DNA of 64,000 nucleotides, taken from Salsuginibacillus kocurii DSM 18087 (GTDB taxonomy: Bacteria; Bacillota; Bacilli; Bacillales; Marinococcaceae). The stretch covers positions 110,527 to 174,526 of the forward strand of contig NZ_KB898626.1 in assembly GCF_000377705.1 (NCBI RefSeq), in the 5' to 3' direction. A program made the position numbers and the translations under genes. Positions 35,026 to 43,573 of this stretch are shown piece after piece (position 1 is the first letter of the stretch; every line of letters starts with the position of its first letter). The notes beneath the pieces were generated by a model. That model had not been told where the DNA came from. It ran no database searches and saw only the letters and a program-made list of their open reading frames with translations.

Positions 35026-36543
35026 CTAGGCCTCTTTTGCCGCAACTTCAGGCTGTTGTTCTTCAGCAAATCCTTCGTCTTCTAGCTTTAAGTCCTCGTC
35101 TGACAGATAGTAATCCTCAGCAAAAGCATTTTTCGGTTCTTCTAAGGTGAAGTAGCAAATGACAAAGCTCACCAAGGCTCCGCCCGCTAGAACGAAAAAG
35201 AATTGCTGGGGTGTTACAAAGGTATAAAGCGTAAGGTAAATGGTAGAACCGACATTGCCGTAAGCGCCTGCCATGCCGGCTACTTGACCGGTAATACGCT
35301 TTTTTACCATTGGAATAATAGCGTACGTTGCACCTTCTGCACCTTGAATAAACATCGAAGTAAATACAGTCAGAGCAACAGCCAAAATAAGCGGCCAATT
35401 CGAATCAATCATTCCCATGCCGGCAAGACCGACCGTGATACCCAGCATGTAAAAGAGCATAACACCTCGTCTTGAACCCATCCGGTCGGAAAGGATGCCT
35501 CCTAATGGCCGGGCCAGCAGGTTAATAAAGGCAAATGAGGCTGCGATAACCCCCGCAGTAGCTGGATCCAAGGAAAATGTCAGCTGGAAAAACATCGGAA
35601 GCATGGAGACAATCGCCAGTTCAGCCCCAAAGTTTGCAAAGTAGGTACTGTTCAAGGCGCCGACATTTTTAAACTTGTATTTATCATTTTCCGGAACGCC
35701 GCGTTTTAAGATCGGGACATTGACTTTTAGAATTTGATAGAGCTGATAGATGAAGACTAACCCGACCACGACCCAAATGGCATACAGAACCTCTATCGTC
35801 ATAAAACCCATGTCTTCAATACGCCACGCGCTGAGAGCTAGTGCACCGCCGAGCGGGATTGTCCATAAAATAAGCTGTACCATATCTCCCCAGGAGCTTA
35901 CTTCCATCGCGCCATTTCCTTTAGGTTTGATTAACGCGCGGCCATCTGGTGTATCTTTTACTTTGAAATAAAAAATAATCCCGTAGACAAGACAAACGAC
36001 CCCGGTAAAAGCAATCGAATAACGCCAGCCCTCATCGCCGCCAAACAACGTAATGGCAAACCAAGGTAGCAGCATGGCACCAGCAGCAGAACCAAAGTTC
36101 CCCCAGCCGCCGTAAATACCTTCGGCGAAACCAACGTCTTTTGGCGGGAACCATTCAGCCACTAAGCGGATCCCTACGACAAAGCTGGCGCCAATGCTAC
36201 CGAGGATAAGTCGTGAGATCATTAGCTGTGCCCACGTGTCACCAAAAGCAAACACAAACGTCGGGATCGACATCAAAATAAGTAAACCTGAATAAACCAC
36301 TCGTGGACCAAACCGGTCAAGCAGGGTGCCGATGATGATGCGGGCAGGTATAGTTAATGCGACATTAATAATACCGAGGGCTGCAATATGTTCGGGCGTA
36401 AGCCAGCCCATATCCTCCATCATCGTTGTGGCGAGAGGGGCCATATTATACCAGGCGAAAAAGGAAACGAAAAAAGCAAACCAGCAATAATGAAGAATTT
36501 TTATCCGTTCGTCTTTAAATGTGAAAATATCTCTAACTTTCAA
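35026..36543 (-). CDS. narK: Nitrate/nitrite MFS transporter
   Basis: A 505-residue member of the nitrate-nitrite porter family of MFS, with about 12 helices. The NNP signature is visible as YGGWGNFGSAAGAMLLPW in helix 5, and a second Gly-rich stretch GMAGAYGNVGSTIYL occurs in the second half. It has a longer central loop and an acidic C-terminal tail (LSDEDLKLEDEGFAEEQQ) compared with Bacillus subtilis NasA (about 400 residues). The start is TTG after AAAGGTGGAGG. Given the surrounding assimilatory genes, import of nitrate or nitrite is the likely role. Confidence 0.9.
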   Translation of the reverse strand: MKVRDIFTFKDERIKILHYCWFAFFVSFFAWYNMAPLATTMMEDMGWLTPEHIAALGIINVALTIPARIIIGTLLDRFGPRVVYSGLLILMSIPTFVFAFGDTWAQLMISRLILGSIGASFVVGIRLVAEWFPPKDVGFAEGIYGGWGNFGSAAGAMLLPWFAITLFGGDEGWRYSIAFTGVVCLVYGIIFYFKVKDTPDGRALIKPKGNGAMEVSSWGDMVQLILWTIPLGGALALSAWRIEDMGFMTIEVLYAIWVVVGLVFIYQLYQILKVNVPILKRGVPENDKYKFKNVGALNSTYFANFGAELAIVSMLPMFFQLTFSLDPATAGVIAASFAFINLLARPLGGILSDRMGSRRGVMLFYMLGITVGLAGMGMIDSNWPLILAVALTVFTSMFIQGAEGATYAIIPMVKKRITGQVAGMAGAYGNVGSTIYLTLYTFVTPQQFFFVLAGGALVSFVICYFTLEEPKNAFAEDYYLSDEDLKLEDEGFAEEQQPEVAAKEA

Positions 36544-36804
36544 TGGTCCTCCACCTTTCTATCTGTAAAAATCGTTAAGACTGTAAGCATTCGATAAAAA
36601 TGTATTATTCTTATCGTTATACTTAGCCTTAACTGTTTGATAGGAACGGAAGGTTGCCTGCACCTTCCGTTATATATGGGACGGATCAATCGAAGGTTTG
36701 TTCTTTCGTTGTTTTTAAAAGTTGCAGTACCTTCTCTTTGCATGTTTTATAAGCGCGTATGGTTTCTATTATTTATGACCATTGGAATGAGGGGCGTTAA
36801 TCAC

Positions 36805-37137
36805 TTACGCATTGTCTATAAGGTAGACGGCGCCATCTATAATTGCTGTGTCAAATGTCTTTACACACCCTTCATCCGGTGCCTGAACTTGGCCGTCTGT
36901 GACATTAATCTTCCAATCATGCAACGGACAAAATACATGATCGCCGCTGACAATGCCCTGGGAAAGCGGGCCGCCGCGATGTGGGCAACTGTTTTCAATC
37001 GCGTGGACTTCATCTTTATTGGTTTTAAATACCGCAATCGAAGTTTCGCCCCACATAATTTCTCTCGGGACATTTACTCGTAACTCCTCAAAAGGTAAAA
37101 CATACACATGCTTTTCGTCGATTTGAACTGATGACAT
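36805..37137 (-). CDS. nasE: Nitrite reductase small subunit (Rieske)
   Basis: A 110-residue Rieske [2Fe-2S] protein with the ligand pattern CPHRGG and CPLHDW (C-x-H and C-x2-H), as in NirD/NasE. It pairs with the NasD large subunit to reduce nitrite to ammonium with NADH. I place the start at the ATG at 37137, because GAAGGGAG lies 8-9 bp upstream; the open frame also allows a GTG 18 bp further upstream. It lies downstream of nasD on the same strand, separated by a 390-bp repeat block. Confidence 0.9.
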   Translation of the reverse strand: MSSVQIDEKHVYVLPFEELRVNVPREIMWGETSIAVFKTNKDEVHAIENSCPHRGGPLSQGIVSGDHVFCPLHDWKINVTDGQVQAPDEGCVKTFDTAIIDGAVYLIDNA

Positions 37138-37209
37138 GTTGGAAGCTCCCTTCACTCAATAAAATTTCTGGTGGTAAATGGGGTAATGAACGCTACGAAA
37201 ACTTAACAG

Positions 37210-37596
37210 GCTCGACGGCCCTGAGCGCCCTCCGCTTTTCTCTGTCCAGCTGCGACGCTTAGATGCTCGAGGTTTTTTCTAGTCCTGACTCCGCGCAGCA
37301 GGCTGCGCTGCACAGTTCTAGAAAAACTTGTCGCATCTGAGCAAAGCGCCTCCGCTTTTCTGTCTAGCTTCGGGCGCCATTGGCTTGAGATCCCTTTTCC
37401 CCGCCCTGCGGCGGCGACAGCCTCCTCGGCGGTGAAGAAGGGCTCTTCGCCAATGTGCAGGCGCCCTCCGCTTTTCTGTCTAGCTTCACGGGCTAACGAC
37501 TTGAGATCCCTTTCTCCCACACTGTGGCGGCAACAGCCTCCTCGGTGGGAGAGAAGGGCTCTGCGTCGTTGACCAAGCCCGCTCCGCTTTTCTGTC
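37210..37596. repeat. Composite palindromic repeat block (three units) between nasD and nasE
   Basis: Three hairpin-forming units are separated by CTCCGCTTTTCTGTC(C/T)AGCT. The first is of the TTAGATGC/GCATCTGA type and matches the right unit at 1.55-1.69 kb. The other two are of the TTGAGATCCC/GGGCTCT type with GGCGGCGACAGCCTCCTCGG cores and match the left unit at 1.44-1.55 kb. The block begins directly at the nasD stop codon. A long open frame on the minus strand here is an artefact of the repeats. Confidence 0.85.
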
Positions 37597-40029
37597 TCAA
37601 ACGAGTTCGACTGGTTTTCGTTCGAATAGCTCCTGGCGTTTTTTCTCGTTGTGAGAAAGGCTGTGCCATGGATCTTCTGGCTTGTGTTCGAGCGCTGTTT
37701 CCATGCGTTCGGCGTACACGTTGCGCATTTCCATGTTGTCTATAATTTCATCGCGAATGGCATCGAGGCCTTTGCGTTCAATCCAGTGCGAGGTGCGCTC
37801 TAAGTAGTTGGCATCTTCGCGGTAGAATTGGAGGAAGGCGCTGATGATTTCCATCACTTCTTCGCTTGTTTCGACTTTCGTCAATAAGTCGCCAGGGCGC
37901 AGGTCTACTCCGCCGTTTCCACCGACGTACATTTCCCAGGCTCCTTCGACACCGACAATGCCAATGTCTTTGATGCCTGATTCCGCACAGTTTCTTGGAC
38001 AGGCGGAAACGGCCATTTTTACTTTGTGGGGCGTGCTAAGTCGTTCGAACTTTTTTTCGATTTTCATGCCGAGGCCGATCGAATCTTGTGTACCGAAGCG
38101 GCAGAAGTCTTCACCGACACACGTTTTTACCGTCCGTATTGCTTTTCCATAGGCGTAACCGGATGGCATATCCAAGTCGGCCCACATATCTGGAAGGTCT
38201 TCTTTGTTTACACCGAGCAAGTCGATGCGCTGGCCGCCGGTAACTTTTAAGAGGGGAACTTCGTATTTATCGGCAGCATCGGCAATTTTTCTCAGCTGTT
38301 CGGCGTTGGTGACCCCGCCGTACATGCGCGGTACAACCGAATAGGTGCCATCGTTTTGAATGTTGGCGTGGACCCGTTCGTTAACGAAACGAGAGCGATC
38401 ATCGTCTTCATACGATTCTGGGTGGATGACATTAAGATAGTAGTTAATCGCTGGGCGACACTTTGAGCAGCCTTCTTCATTTTCCCAGCCGAGTACATTC
38501 ATGACTTCACGCGGGTTGGTGAGCATTTGACTCTTGATCGCTTCTTGAATGACATCATGAGAAAGATCGGTGCACCCGCATAGAGGTTCTGCCTGCGCGA
38601 TGTCGACATCGCTGCCCAATGTTTCTTGAAGTAAATCAGCTACGAGTGGCTTACAACCTCCACATGAGCGAGAAGCATTTGTATGTTGTTTGATTTCTTC
38701 CACGGATTGCAGGCCGTCTTGGTTGATGGCTTGCACGATGTCCTCTTTTGAGACGCCGTTACAGCCGCAGACCGTTTCGTGAGGCTCCATGTTTACAACC
38801 GGGCTTTGGCCGCCGGCTGCGTCTTCAGAAGGAAGAAGAACCGCTTTACTCATGTCGCTGATGTCTTCTCCTTGCTTCATCATGTCTAACAGGCGCGGTG
38901 AATCGGAAGTGTCACCGTATAAGACAACGCCTGTAATTTTGTCGTCTTTTACCATGATTTTTTTGTAAATGCCTTCGAATTCGTCGTGGACACGAATCGC
39001 TTTTTTGCCTTCGCCTTCTCGGAAATCACCAGCTGAGAAGACGTCTACACCTGACACTTTTAACTGGGTATACATCAATGAGCCTTTATATCCGTCCACT
39101 TGCTCTTTTTTACAAATCGTGTCAGCAAGTACTTGCCCTTGTTCGTATAAAGGGGCCACCAATCCGTAGGCAATGCCGTTATGTTCCGCGCACTCCCCAA
39201 CTGCGTAGACGTTTGGGGCACTTGTTTCTAGGAAATCATTTACGACGATTGCCCGGTTTGTTTCAATGCCGGAATCTGCGGCTAAAGCGACGTTTGGTTT
39301 GATCCCAACTGCCATTACGACGAGGTCTGCTTCTACAATTTCACCGTCATTAAATTGGATGGCTTGCACGCGTTCTTTGCCGTTAATTTGCTTCGTTTGT
39401 TTGCCCATGTGAAACGTCATGCCCTGGGAAGCTAATTCGTCCCGCAGCATATCTCCTGCCGTTTCATCGAGCTGACGTTCCATTAAGTAATGTTCTAAAT
39501 GGACCACATCAGCTTGCATGTTTAAGTTCAACAATCCGCGGGCAGCTTCAAGCCCTAACAGACCGCCGCCGATGACTACAGCTTTTTTATAGTTTTTCGC
39601 AGCATCAATCATTTTTTCGCAGTCTTCGATGTCACGGAAGGCGATCACACCTTCTAAATCTGCGCCAGGTAGCGGAAGCATGAATGGATTTGAACCGGTT
39701 GCCATGATGAGATGGTCATAAGCAACCTTCTGCCCTTGTTCACTTATTACAAATTGCTGCTTCGTATCAATGTGAGTGACAGGATCACCGGTGAAAAGCG
39801 TGATGTTGTTTTGTTCATACCACTCGTAAGTGTTTAAAATAATGTCATCAACCGATGTGTCACCTTGAAGAACAGAGGATAAAAGAATTCGGTTGTAGTT
39901 TGGGTGTGGTTCTTTACCAAAAATCGTAATGTCAAAGCGATTAGGTTCCCGTTTCAATAGTTCCTCTACTGTTCGTACTCCAGCCATCCCATTTCCAACG
40001 ACGACTAATTTCTCTTTGCGTGTAGTCAT
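37597..40029 (-). CDS. nasD: Assimilatory nitrite reductase large subunit
   Basis: The 810-residue NADH-dependent nitrite reductase has an FAD/NADH module (VVGNGMAGVRTVEELLKRE, ATGSNPFMLPLPGADLEG, VIGGGLLGLEAARGL). Two BFD-like [2Fe-2S] modules follow (CGCNGV...SCGGC; CGCT...GCSKC), then a siroheme/[4Fe-4S] domain with Cys pairs CVGEDFC and CPRNC. It reduces nitrite to ammonium with nasE. Its N-terminal two-thirds are paralogous to nasB. The gene is apart from the nasBC operon, unlike Bacillus subtilis nasBCDEF. A GlnR/TnrA-like 17-mer lies 310 bp upstream. Confidence 0.95.
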   Translation of the reverse strand: MTTRKEKLVVVGNGMAGVRTVEELLKREPNRFDITIFGKEPHPNYNRILLSSVLQGDTSVDDIILNTYEWYEQNNITLFTGDPVTHIDTKQQFVISEQGQKVAYDHLIMATGSNPFMLPLPGADLEGVIAFRDIEDCEKMIDAAKNYKKAVVIGGGLLGLEAARGLLNLNMQADVVHLEHYLMERQLDETAGDMLRDELASQGMTFHMGKQTKQINGKERVQAIQFNDGEIVEADLVVMAVGIKPNVALAADSGIETNRAIVVNDFLETSAPNVYAVGECAEHNGIAYGLVAPLYEQGQVLADTICKKEQVDGYKGSLMYTQLKVSGVDVFSAGDFREGEGKKAIRVHDEFEGIYKKIMVKDDKITGVVLYGDTSDSPRLLDMMKQGEDISDMSKAVLLPSEDAAGGQSPVVNMEPHETVCGCNGVSKEDIVQAINQDGLQSVEEIKQHTNASRSCGGCKPLVADLLQETLGSDVDIAQAEPLCGCTDLSHDVIQEAIKSQMLTNPREVMNVLGWENEEGCSKCRPAINYYLNVIHPESYEDDDRSRFVNERVHANIQNDGTYSVVPRMYGGVTNAEQLRKIADAADKYEVPLLKVTGGQRIDLLGVNKEDLPDMWADLDMPSGYAYGKAIRTVKTCVGEDFCRFGTQDSIGLGMKIEKKFERLSTPHKVKMAVSACPRNCAESGIKDIGIVGVEGAWEMYVGGNGGVDLRPGDLLTKVETSEEVMEIISAFLQFYREDANYLERTSHWIERKGLDAIRDEIIDNMEMRNVYAERMETALEHKPEDPWHSLSHNEKKRQELFERKPVELV

Positions 40030-40339
40030 CTCTCCAGGCGCCCCTTTCTAGTTTCTAGCTAGTTTGCTAACTCCCATGTGTTTGCTTTTCTTTAATTATC
40101 ACTTTTCTGAAAATTGAGCTCGTAGGTCCATCGCCTTCTCGTTGTAATACTTATCAACGTACGCTCTTGGTTTAATGATCAGTTTGTGGCACAGAATGTA
40201 AGCAGCCTCTAAACTGTCTTCTTATACAGCCATCATCAATCAGCAAATATGGTCAACCCCCTTGTAGCTGGTGCTTCAAATGTGTGTATGTTTTGTTAAA
40301 GGTTATTGTATAGCACGAAATAAGGTCTTTGGTGAATCG

Positions 40340-40356
40340 TGAAAAATAATCTGACA
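40340..40356 (-). promoter_or_regulatory. GlnR/TnrA-like operator upstream of nasD
   Basis: On the minus strand TGTCAGATTATTTTTCA differs at one position from TGTNA-N7-TNACA and is nearly the same as the motif at 25967-25983. The gene-free stretch 40030-40616 otherwise shows only an inverted repeat and the lmrA promoter region. Confidence 0.48.
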
Positions 40357-40364
40357 AACTTTTT

Positions 40365-40383
40365 CATGTATAGAAAATACATG
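40365..40383. promoter_or_regulatory. Perfect short inverted repeat, possible operator
   Basis: CATGTAT-AGAAA-ATACATG, 9 bp beyond the GlnR-like motif, is a perfect 7-bp palindrome with a 5-bp spacer. It resembles a dimeric regulator site; which regulator binds is unknown. Confidence 0.35.
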
Positions 40384-40581
40384 TTATTACGTTAACGTGC
40401 TATAAAACAGTATTTTCAATACCTCTTTATTTGCCGTACTAAATTCTTGTTTTTTTCAAAGATCTGCGCAGAAAAATAAGCACTCTTAGAAAGTATATAA
40501 ATCATTAAGTAACTGATATAGCGCTTTCAATTGTTGCTAGGGTTTTTTACTTGACCTTTATGAAAAGGAGAAGCAGAATAT

Positions 40582-40600
40582 ATAGACCAGTTGTTATAAT
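40582..40600 (+). promoter_or_regulatory. Putative LmrA-type operator over the lmrA promoter
   Basis: ATAGACCAGTTGTTATAAT resembles, from memory, the ATAGACC-containing operators of LmrA/YxaF repressors. It overlaps a perfect -10 element (TATAAT, 40595-40600), 17 bp before the regulator start. Confidence 0.5.
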
Positions 40601-40616
40601 ATACAGGTAGGTGAAG

Positions 40617-41198
40617 ATGATGAGTGAGCGTCAGACTGCACATACAAGAGATCGCATATTAAAGGCTGCTGCAAAGCTGTTTCAACTTCAAGGCTATCAT
40701 GCCACCGGTCTGAATCAGATTATTAAGGAAAGTGATTCGCCAAAAGGCTCGCTTTACTACTACTTTCCAGAAGGCAAGGAGCAGTTGGCTGAAGAGGCTA
40801 TTCGAATGACAGACCGGCAAATCAGCTACGAGTTAACTAGGCATATGGAACGAAGCTCTACAAGTATGGAAGCATTTCAAGCAGCATTCCAAGGTTTAAT
40901 TGATGGATTTGAAAGCGATGAAGAGTTTGAGGGGGTGCCGATTGGTCTGCTAGCGCTGGAAACATGGTCAATGAGTGAACGGCTGCGAATCGCTTGTGAG
41001 CGAGCTTTTGAGAAGTGGAAAGACATTTATACAGATAAGCTCATAAAAGATGGCTTCTCCAGGGAACGAGCAGAGGAGCTGGGGACCATTACCATTTCCT
41101 TAATGGAAGGCGGACTAATTCAAGCTGTTACAAAGAAAAGCAGTATGCCACTTCAAATCAGTAGAGATCAGCTTCCTTTTTTACTGGTAAAACGATAG
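40617..41198 (+). CDS. lmrA: TetR-family repressor, LmrA/YxaF-like
   Basis: A protein of about 193 residues. The N-terminal helix-turn-helix (RILKAAAKLFQLQGYHATGLNQIIKES, then PKGSLYYYFPEGKEQL) is very close to LmrA/YxaF repressors of Bacillus subtilis. The C-terminal ligand domain has VPIGLLALETWSMSERLRIACERAFEKW. It should repress itself and the efflux gene that starts 23 bp after its stop, releasing DNA when drugs or flavonoids bind. The start is one of two adjoining ATGs (40617 or 40620) after AGGTAGGTG; an in-frame GTG lies just upstream. Confidence 0.85.
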   Translation: MMSERQTAHTRDRILKAAAKLFQLQGYHATGLNQIIKESDSPKGSLYYYFPEGKEQLAEEAIRMTDRQISYELTRHMERSSTSMEAFQAAFQGLIDGFESDEEFEGVPIGLLALETWSMSERLRIACERAFEKWKDIYTDKLIKDGFSRERAEELGTITISLMEGGLIQAVTKKSSMPLQISRDQLPFLLVKR

Positions 41199-41221
41199 AG
41201 AAAGAAATTGGAGGAAAGTTT

Positions 41222-42682
41222 ATGAATACAGCAACCACGCAAACACAAGAAGACGTAGCAACAGAGGAAACGATTAAACGACTACCGATTATGGTTTCTT
41301 TAATAATCGGTGTCTTTTTTGCGATATTAAATGAAACGCTGTTAAACGTAGCATATACAGACTTAATGGCAGCTTTTAATGTAACAGCTCCGACCGTACA
41401 ATGGCTTACGACTAGCTTTATGCTGGTGGTTGGTGTCCTTGTTCCGATCTCCGCACTGCTTGTCCAATGGTTTACGACGCGGCAGATGTTTATTGGAGCG
41501 ATGACGATTTTTACCGTGGGCACACTCGTTTGTGCGATTGCCCCTGCCTTTTCTGTACTGCTAATCGGAAGACTTCTTCAAGCTGCAGGTACTGGGCTTT
41601 TGCTGCCGGTGATGATGAATACTATTTTGTTGCTTTATCCAGCTGAGAAACGAGGAGGAGCCATGGGAATGATGGGGCTTGTGATTATGTTCGCTCCTGC
41701 GATCGGCCCTACTTTGTCTGGTCTTATTGTAGAAACGTTAAACTGGCGCGGTTTATTTTATATTGTACTTCCATTTTCATTATTTTCGATTGGATTTGCG
41801 TACATTTATTTAAAAAATGTCTCTGAAGTCACGAAGCCGCGGGTAGACGTGATATCTATTATTTTATCTACACTTGGATTCGGTGGGATTGTATTTGGCT
41901 TCAGCAGTGTAGGTGAAGGTGAGGCAGGCTGGTCAAGTCCTGAAGTATACCTCTCTTTAGTGATTGCCATTTCTGCTTTACTAAGTTTTATACTGAGGCA
42001 ATTAAAAATTAAAGACCCGATTTTGGAATTCCGTGTCTTTAAGTCACCGATGTTTTCATTAACGACTGTGCTGTTAATTATTATGATGATGACCATGTTC
42101 TCGACCATGATTATTTTGCCGATGTATTTCCAAGGGCCTCTCGCCTTATCTGCGCTCGTAGCTGGTCTGGCGCTCTTGCCGGGTGGGGTGTTAAATGGTC
42201 TCATGTCGCCTATCGCCGGTCGAATATTTGACCGCTTCGGCCCGCGTGTCCTTGTGATTCCTGGCACGCTTATACTCGTCGTTGTAATGGCAGTGTTTAC
42301 TCAGGTCTCAGCTTCGACCTCGGTGTATGTGTTTGTGCTATTACATACAGCCTTAATGGTTGGCATTGCGATGGTAATGATGCCTGGTCAGACGAACGGA
42401 TTAAACCAACTGCCAAAGGATTATTACCCGCATGGTACTGCTGTCATCAATACGCTCATGCAAGTGAGTGGTGCGATCGGCATTGCTTTATTTATTGGAA
42501 TCATGTCTGCAGGTGAAGCCAATTATTTAAGCAATGTGAGTGATCCAAGCTCTGAGTCTCACATTGCCAATGCGATGACAGCCGGCGTACAAAGCGCATT
42601 CACTGTCGGCCTCCTCTTTGCCGTTATTGCCTTTATTTTGTCTTTATTTATGAAACGGACACTTACGCCAAAGGATATTTAA
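41222..42682 (+). CDS. lmrB: DHA2-type multidrug MFS transporter, LmrB-like
   Basis: A 486-residue, 14-helix drug/proton antiporter. It has ILNETLLNVAYTDLMAAFNVTAPTVQWLTTSFMLVVGVLVPI and the motif-C-like APAIGPTLSGLIVE typical of the DHA2 branch; the N-terminal 20 residues are polar and Thr/Glu-rich. Close resemblance in sequence and gene order to Bacillus subtilis lmrA-lmrB suggests export of lincosamide-like or other hydrophobic compounds. It lies in an operon with its repressor. A large hairpin-rich element follows the gene. Confidence 0.88.
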   Translation: MNTATTQTQEDVATEETIKRLPIMVSLIIGVFFAILNETLLNVAYTDLMAAFNVTAPTVQWLTTSFMLVVGVLVPISALLVQWFTTRQMFIGAMTIFTVGTLVCAIAPAFSVLLIGRLLQAAGTGLLLPVMMNTILLLYPAEKRGGAMGMMGLVIMFAPAIGPTLSGLIVETLNWRGLFYIVLPFSLFSIGFAYIYLKNVSEVTKPRVDVISIILSTLGFGGIVFGFSSVGEGEAGWSSPEVYLSLVIAISALLSFILRQLKIKDPILEFRVFKSPMFSLTTVLLIIMMMTMFSTMIILPMYFQGPLALSALVAGLALLPGGVLNGLMSPIAGRIFDRFGPRVLVIPGTLILVVVMAVFTQVSASTSVYVFVLLHTALMVGIAMVMMPGQTNGLNQLPKDYYPHGTAVINTLMQVSGAIGIALFIGIMSAGEANYLSNVSDPSSESHIANAMTAGVQSAFTVGLLFAVIAFILSLFMKRTLTPKDI

Positions 42683-42689
42683 GCCTATA

Positions 42690-42862
42690 GAAGCTGTCCT
42701 TTACGTCCGTTCTCGGAAACACACTTACTTTCACCCCTGAGCCCCATGCGACCTCGGTTTCACTTTCACTACGATTGGGGTCGCACCGTGTCTTCTTTGC
42801 ACGCAGGTGCCTACTATTTTGGATGGCGGCTGTCTTGCAAAGCCTTTTAGGACAGGCCTTCG
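42690..42862. repeat. Nested-palindrome element after lmrB
   Basis: GCTGTCCT near the left edge pairs with AGGACAGGC near the right edge, and an inner TGCGACC pairs with GGTCGCA. The whole 170-bp piece can fold as one branched hairpin. No second copy was found in the window. Confidence 0.45.
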
Positions 42863-42938
42863 TAAATGTCGAGCTTGTCCTATGCTATAGTTAGTTAAAT
42901 GCAGTTTCTTTAAGGAAGGGCTGAAGGAGGGAGAGCTT

Positions 42939-43442
42939 GTGATTATACTTGAAACAAAGCGAATGCAGTTACGAGAAATGACTGAACAAGACGTCGACCT
43001 GCTTATGGAGATTTTTTCCGACCCTGTTACTATGCGCTATTATCCTTCCACTAAGACCCGGGCCGAAGCTGAACGGTGGATTAGATGGAATCAACGAAAT
43101 TATAAGGAAACGGGTGCAGGCTTATGGATATGTGAGCATAAAGAAACGGGAACATTTTTAGGTCAGTGTGGGATTGTGCCTCAACGTGTGGATGAGGTTA
43201 TAGAAAGCGAGATTGGTTATTTGTTCGTGCGGAAACAGTGGGGACAAGGGTTTGCTACGGAAGCAGCAGAAGCTGTAAAACAGCAGGGGTTTCAGATCAT
43301 GGGAATAAAGCGATTCATTTCGATCATTCTTACAGAAAACATTCCATCAATTAAGGTAGCGGAACGAATCGGGATGAGTTTTGAAAAGAAGCACATCAGA
43401 AAAGGGAGAGACATGTTTATTTACTCAATAGAGAAAACATGA
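42939..43442 (+). CDS. GNAT acetyltransferase (RimJ/RimL-like)
   Basis: A 167-residue GNAT enzyme with the opening LETKRMQLREMTEQDVDLLMEIFSDP typical of the RimJ/RimL-type branch. It has the acetyl-CoA motif RKQWGQGFATEAAEAV (Q/R-x-x-G-x-A) and the C-terminal NIPSIKVAERIGMSFEKK. Family members acetylate ribosomal protein N-termini, amines or antibiotics; the substrate here is unknown. The start is a GTG after GAAGGAGGGAG. It stands alone. Confidence 0.85.
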   Translation: MIILETKRMQLREMTEQDVDLLMEIFSDPVTMRYYPSTKTRAEAERWIRWNQRNYKETGAGLWICEHKETGTFLGQCGIVPQRVDEVIESEIGYLFVRKQWGQGFATEAAEAVKQQGFQIMGIKRFISIILTENIPSIKVAERIGMSFEKKHIRKGRDMFIYSIEKT

Positions 43443-43573
43443 AAAAGAAGTAAAGCTGGTTGTAGAAAATAAAAAGCGGGGCACTCTAGGTGAAGGAACT
43501 ATATTCCTTTGCCTATTTGTTATGCAAAAATCAGGTAAGTTGTTTGTAATAGCTGCGAAGGGGGGCGCCCTAA

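Noticed and set aside
37203..37520. 105-residue open frame on the minus strand
   Set aside because: It consists entirely of the palindromic repeat units between nasD and nasE; no ribosome site and no family.
37210..37596. CRISPR-like array from the regular repeats
   Set aside because: The units are palindromic hairpins of more than 100 bp without unique spacers of constant size, and no cas genes are present.
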